A DNA stretch of 7,746 bases, from assembly GCA_012514125.1 (NCBI GenBank), contig JAAZAW010000344.1, forward strand, positions 1 to 7,746, written 5' to 3'. The notes below the pieces were generated by a model. The model ran no database searches, was not told where the DNA came from, and saw nothing but the letters and a program-made list of their open reading frames with translations. The position numbers were made by a program, and so were the translations under genes. Numbering within the stretch: the stretch's first letter is position 1; the number at the start of each line of letters is the position of its first letter. Shown here one piece after another: positions 5,144-7,746 of this stretch. The DNA is from Phycisphaerae bacterium. Lineage in GTDB: Bacteria; Planctomycetota; Phycisphaerae; JAAYCJ01.

Positions 5144-5965
5144 TTATTTACCCAGTTCTTTGCTGCGGATGGCTGCGGCGTTTATTGCCTGGATAAAGTG
5201 TTGTTGGACTTTATTTTGATCGAGTACTTTGATGGCTGCTTCGGTTGTGCCGGCGGGCGAAGTGACTTTTCGGCGTAGTTCCGCGGGAGAATCTTCCAGG
5301 GTTGTCACCATTTTTGCCGCTCCGAGGGCTGTATTGCAAGCGAGGGTTCGGGCATTTTCGGCTGAGAGGCCCATGTCGATTCCCGCCTGGATCATCGCTT
5401 CGATGAGGTAGAAAAAGTATGCCGGTCCTGAGCCGCTGATAGCGGTTACGGCATCGATGAGGTGTTCTTCGACGCAGAGGACGACACCGGAAGGGGCGAA
5501 GAGCGTTTTGGCGAAATTCAGATGGTCGCGTCCGGCGTATTGTCCGGCAGCCAGGGCGATGGTTCCAGCGCCGACCATCATGGGGGTATTGGGCATAACG
5601 CGAATGACGGGGACGCTTCGATTAAGGGTGCTTTCGATAAATCCGGTCGAAATGCCTGCGGCGATGGAGATAATGGTCTGGCCGGGGCCTATGACCGGTT
5701 TGATCTCTTCGAGGACGGCAGGCATGACCTGAGGTTTGACCGCTAGGAGGATGGTTTGCGCGTGATCGGCGAGTTCGACATTATTTTTACTGATATAAAT
5801 GCCGAATTGGTTATGGAAATATGTTCGTCGATCCTCGGACAAATCGAAGGCGGCGATCTGCATGGGTTTGTAGAAGGCGTCGTTGATCAGGCTTTGGCAG
5901 ATGGCTTGGGCCATATTGCCGGCGCCGATAAACCCGACCTTGAATCTAAATTGTTTCGTTACCAT
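5144..5965 (-). CDS. proC: Pyrroline-5-carboxylate reductase
   Basis: A 273-residue enzyme that reduces 1-pyrroline-5-carboxylate to proline with NAD(P)H, the last step of proline synthesis, in the cytoplasm. Residues 9-18 form the Rossmann dinucleotide loop (VGFIGAGNM), with AVKPQ (75-79) and VMPNTP (123-128) next. The C-terminal dimerisation domain carries AISGSGPAYFFYLIEA (175-190) and TSPAGTTEAAI (235-245), the ProC signature region. Length is standard (about 265-280) and no key motif is missing. The ATG at 5965 is supported by AGGAG (5976-5972) 6 nt upstream. It overlaps the last 20 nt of infC in another frame, so translation is probably coupled and the gene belongs to the infC transcript. 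yggU follows. Confidence 0.96.
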   Translation of the reverse strand: MVTKQFRFKVGFIGAGNMAQAICQSLINDAFYKPMQIAAFDLSEDRRTYFHNQFGIYISKNNVELADHAQTILLAVKPQVMPAVLEEIKPVIGPGQTIISIAAGISTGFIESTLNRSVPVIRVMPNTPMMVGAGTIALAAGQYAGRDHLNFAKTLFAPSGVVLCVEEHLIDAVTAISGSGPAYFFYLIEAMIQAGIDMGLSAENARTLACNTALGAAKMVTTLEDSPAELRRKVTSPAGTTEAAIKVLDQNKVQQHFIQAINAAAIRSKELGK

Positions 5966-6617
5966 TATTGACTCCTGCCGGAGCCGGTTCCTGAGCCGGT
6001 TGTTCGGATTGCGATTGTGATGGTTCGGTTTTTGCCGCTTCGGATGAAGCGGGGCCGGTTTGTTCCTGTTTTGGTTTGGCAGCGGGTTTGGGTACGGGTT
6101 TTTTGGGTGGAGCCGCCGGTGCCAGGATCATGATCATGCGTCGTCCTTCGAGGCGGGTTTCGCGTTCGACTTTTGAGACGTCGCTGAGTTTAGTCATGAT
6201 ATCGTTAAACGTTTCGCGTCCGATATGTTGATGAAGTTGTTCGCGGCCTCGGAAGATCATTGTAAACTGGACCTTGCAGCCGTCTTTGAGGAATTCTCTG
6301 GCTTTATTGGTTTTAATATCAAGATCGTGGTCGTCCGTTTTGGGACGCATTCGCACTTCTTTCATTTCATTGACGTGCTGTTTCTTTCGGGCAAGATGTT
6401 CTTTTTTTTGCTGTTGGTATTTGAACTTGCCGTAGTCCATGATTTTGCAGACGGGCGGATTTTCCGTTGGCCCGACTTCCATCAAATCCAATCCGACCAT
6501 GCGGGCACGATCGATGGCGTCACGGGTTGATAGAATGCCCAACTGTTCGCCGGTTTCTGAAATCACTCGGACTTTTGGAACCCGAATCTGTTCGTTCATT
6601 CGCAATTTTTGCTGAAT
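5946..6617 (-). CDS. infC: Translation initiation factor IF-3, probable ATT start
   Basis: IF-3 binds the 30S subunit, keeps it apart from 50S and proofreads start codons. The product is 223 residues from the ATT at 6617. The N-domain begins MNEQIRVPKVRVI (7-19), then PPVCKIMDYGKFKY (54-67), the IF3 signature. The C-domain runs to RRMIMILAP (about 159-167) with the FRGREQ stretch. An extra Pro/Ala/Glu/Gln-rich tail of about 55 residues follows, as typical IF-3 has about 170-180. Start choice: a perfect AGGAGG (6631-6626) lies 8 nt before an in-frame ATT, while TTG at 6605 and ATG at 6599 are 20 and 26 nt away, too far. ATT/AUU is the well-known start of infC in E. coli and many bacteria, allowing IF-3 to limit its own synthesis. 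thrS lies upstream as usual; proC overlaps its end, and rpmI-rplT are absent. Confidence 0.95.
   Translation of the reverse strand: MQQKLRMNEQIRVPKVRVISETGEQLGILSTRDAIDRARMVGLDLMEVGPTENPPVCKIMDYGKFKYQQQKKEHLARKKQHVNEMKEVRMRPKTDDHDLDIKTNKAREFLKDGCKVQFTMIFRGREQLHQHIGRETFNDIMTKLSDVSKVERETRLEGRRMIMILAPAAPPKKPVPKPAAKPKQEQTGPASSEAAKTEPSQSQSEQPAQEPAPAGVNNGNETI
6035..6052 (-). repeat. 7-bp hairpin in the infC tail coding region
   Basis: CCGCTTC (6035-6041) and GAAGCGG (6046-6052) form a perfect GC-rich stem with a 4-nt loop, inside the codons of the infC C-terminal tail. About 70 nt downstream on the minus strand is the proC start. No T-run follows, so it is not a standard terminator. It may be incidental to GCC/GAA codon use. 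Confidence 0.4.
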
Positions 6618-6731
6618 GGCTCGATCCTCCTAAAAGGGATATAAAAAAACATATAATTTATTACATTGCCGTTACATTTTACGGCATTATTTTTTGGTCA
6701 AAAAGTGGTAAAGTCAACCTTCCCCAACTTT
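6618..6731 (-). promoter_or_regulatory. thrS-infC intergenic leader with hairpin
   Basis: This 114-nt gap between the thrS stop and the infC start is AT-rich. TGCCGT (6667-6672) and ACGGCA (6681-6686) form a 6-bp stem with an 8-nt loop. Read on the plus strand a T-rich run (6687-6695) follows it, like a terminator, but there is no plus-strand gene to end. Read on the minus strand it lies in the infC leader about 35 nt before the AGGAGG. TTGACT on the minus strand (6717-6712) could be a -35, but the best -10 at 17 nt (AAAAAT) is poor. I cannot tell if infC has its own promoter or is read from thrS. Confidence 0.4.
6626..6631 (-). promoter_or_regulatory. Perfect Shine-Dalgarno deciding the infC ATT start
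   Basis: AGGAGG on the minus strand, the only full six-base Shine-Dalgarno I found ahead of a gene here. The 8-nt gap to the ATT at 6617-6615 is optimal, whereas the later TTG and ATG are out of range. A strong site is what one expects when initiation must succeed at a poor codon such as AUU. Confidence 0.8.
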
Positions 6732-7746
6732 TCATAAACTTCTCGATCGAATTTCCTGTCCGATTTTTTCGATAAACGCTTCGAGCGTCATCACGCCCAA
6801 TTGGTCGCCTTTTCTGGTTCGGACCGCGACCTGGCCTGAATCCTGTTCCTGCTGGCCGACCACCAGCATGTAGGGCACTTTATCCATGGTCGCCCGCCGA
6901 ATTTTGGCGCCGATCTTGTCGTCGGACATATCGATCTGGGTCCGGAACATTTCCTGCCGCAGGGTCTGATGGACCTTTTTGGCGTAATCGTTGAACTTTT
7001 CGCTCACGGGCAGCACGATCGCCTGGACCGGTGCCAGCCAAGTCGGAAACGCGCCGGCGTAATGTTCGACCAGTCCGCCGATGAACCGTTCCATCGATCC
7101 GAGAACCGCCCGGTGGACCATTACCACGCGGTGTTCGGCATTGTCGGATCCGATATATGTACAATTAAACCGTTTGGGAAGGTTTAAGTCAACCTGAATG
7201 GTTGGTCCCTGCCATTCCCTGCCGAGACTGTCGAGGAGTTTGATATCGATTTTTGGTGCGTAAAAGGCTCCGCCACCCTCGTCGACTTCGTAGATCATTT
7301 TTCGTCGGTCCAGTGCTTCGCGAAGGGCTTTGGTGGACCATTCCCATTCTTCGGCGGTTCCGATGCTCTTTTCGGGGCGGGTTGCCAGGAAGACTTTATA
7401 TTGGTAGCCGAAGGTCGTCATCAGGAAATCGACCAGATCGAGGATGCCTTCGACTTCCGCCGAGAGTTGCTCGATGGTGCAGTAGATGTGGGAATCGTCC
7501 TGGGTAAAGCCTCGAACGCGGAACATGCCGTGCAGTGTGCCTGTCGGTTCGTAGCGATAAACGGTTCCCAATTCGCAATAGCGCATGGGCAGATCGCGAT
7601 AGCTGCGGGTGTGGGACTTGTAAATTTCGATATGGGCCGGACAGTTCATCGGTTTGACGCGATAATTTTGTCCGTCGATGTCCATCGGCGAATACATCAT
7701 TTCGCTGTAGGCTTCGAGGTGGCCTGAGGTTTGATAGATTTTTTCG
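6732..7746 (-). CDS. thrS: Threonyl-tRNA synthetase, C-terminal part (cut by window edge)
   Basis: Charges tRNA-Thr with threonine in the cytoplasm. The frame stays open to the window end, so the gene begins beyond 7746; the ATG at 7700 is internal, because the 15 codons before it (EKIYQTSGHLEAYSE) match the family's conserved motif 1 region. The 337 visible residues hold the class II catalytic core and the C-terminal anticodon-binding domain. Seen are KPMNCPAH with the zinc-ligand Cys, motif 2 (RYEPTGTLHGMFRVRGFTQD), the HRAVLGSMERF motif 3 and FPTWLAPVQ. The C-terminus has DDKIGAKIR, VPYMLVVG and AVRTRKGD and ends in IRSRSL, as in E. coli ThrRS. The N-terminal TGS and editing domains would lie outside. 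thrS directly upstream of infC is the widely conserved order. Confidence 0.97.
   Translation of the reverse strand, partial: EKIYQTSGHLEAYSEMMYSPMDIDGQNYRVKPMNCPAHIEIYKSHTRSYRDLPMRYCELGTVYRYEPTGTLHGMFRVRGFTQDDSHIYCTIEQLSAEVEGILDLVDFLMTTFGYQYKVFLATRPEKSIGTAEEWEWSTKALREALDRRKMIYEVDEGGGAFYAPKIDIKLLDSLGREWQGPTIQVDLNLPKRFNCTYIGSDNAEHRVVMVHRAVLGSMERFIGGLVEHYAGAFPTWLAPVQAIVLPVSEKFNDYAKKVHQTLRQEMFRTQIDMSDDKIGAKIRRATMDKVPYMLVVGQQEQDSGQVAVRTRKGDQLGVMTLEAFIEKIGQEIRSRSL

Noticed and set aside
5457..5746. Plus-strand frames antisense to proC
   Set aside because: Compositional shadows of a strongly conserved gene; no start signals.
6600..6605. TTG at 6605 as infC start
   Set aside because: It is 20 nt from AGGAGG, too far; the ATT at 6617 has ideal spacing and strong precedent.
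7698..7700. ATG at 7700 as thrS start
   Set aside because: Codons upstream to the window edge encode conserved ThrRS core residues, so the gene is cut by the window.

Overview
The window looks like bacterial chromosome of moderate G+C. The best guess is Planctomycetota, probably Phycisphaerae or a relative. That rests on a secreted TPR/BamD-like protein paired with an LptE-like lipoprotein, and on genes that mix Shine-Dalgarno and apparently leaderless starts. It is an inference from gene content, not a proven assignment. I see no phage, IS element, CRISPR array, tRNA or rRNA. The window is mostly ordinary chromosome with several unusual local signals rather than a new multi-gene system.

Layout. 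Positions 1-532 hold no convincing gene: first an AT-rich stretch with one possible promoter, then a purine-rich stretch with an imperfect 8-bp tandem repeat (375-438). A good sigma70-type promoter (TTGAAA-N17-TATAAT, 533-561) then drives a plus-strand pair: a secreted TPR/BamD-like protein (598-1572) and an LptE-like outer-membrane lipoprotein (1584-2099). Next is a radical SAM/SPASM protein of the AhbC/AhbD/NirJ heme-synthesis type (2122-3171), with a TATAAT box exactly 6 nt before its ATG. It converges on a minus-strand secreted CAP-domain protein (4597-3245) that carries two beta-sandwich repeats and a Gly-Gly-Cys C-terminal anchor-like tail. The CAP gene has a near-consensus promoter ending 6 nt before its ATG and contains a 19-bp perfect inverted repeat in its coding region.

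The right half is a minus-strand run, thrS (partial) - infC - proC - yggU (DUF167). infC most likely starts at an ATT codon behind a perfect AGGAGG, the classic IF3 autoregulatory start. proC overlaps the end of infC by 20 nt and has its own AGGAG. yggU follows proC by 32 nt with GGAG before a GTG start. The usual rpmI-rplT pair is absent after infC.

How the genes relate. BamD-like plus LptE-like is an outer-membrane biogenesis pair. thrS-infC is the conserved translation core, and proC-yggU is a relic of the widespread yggS-proC-yggT-yggU cluster. The initiation signals suggest a pattern: genes at the head of a transcript (CAP, radical SAM) appear leaderless, while internal operon genes (infC, proC, yggU) use Shine-Dalgarno sites. 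The plus strand is rich in G and T whatever the gene direction, as expected if it is the leading strand.
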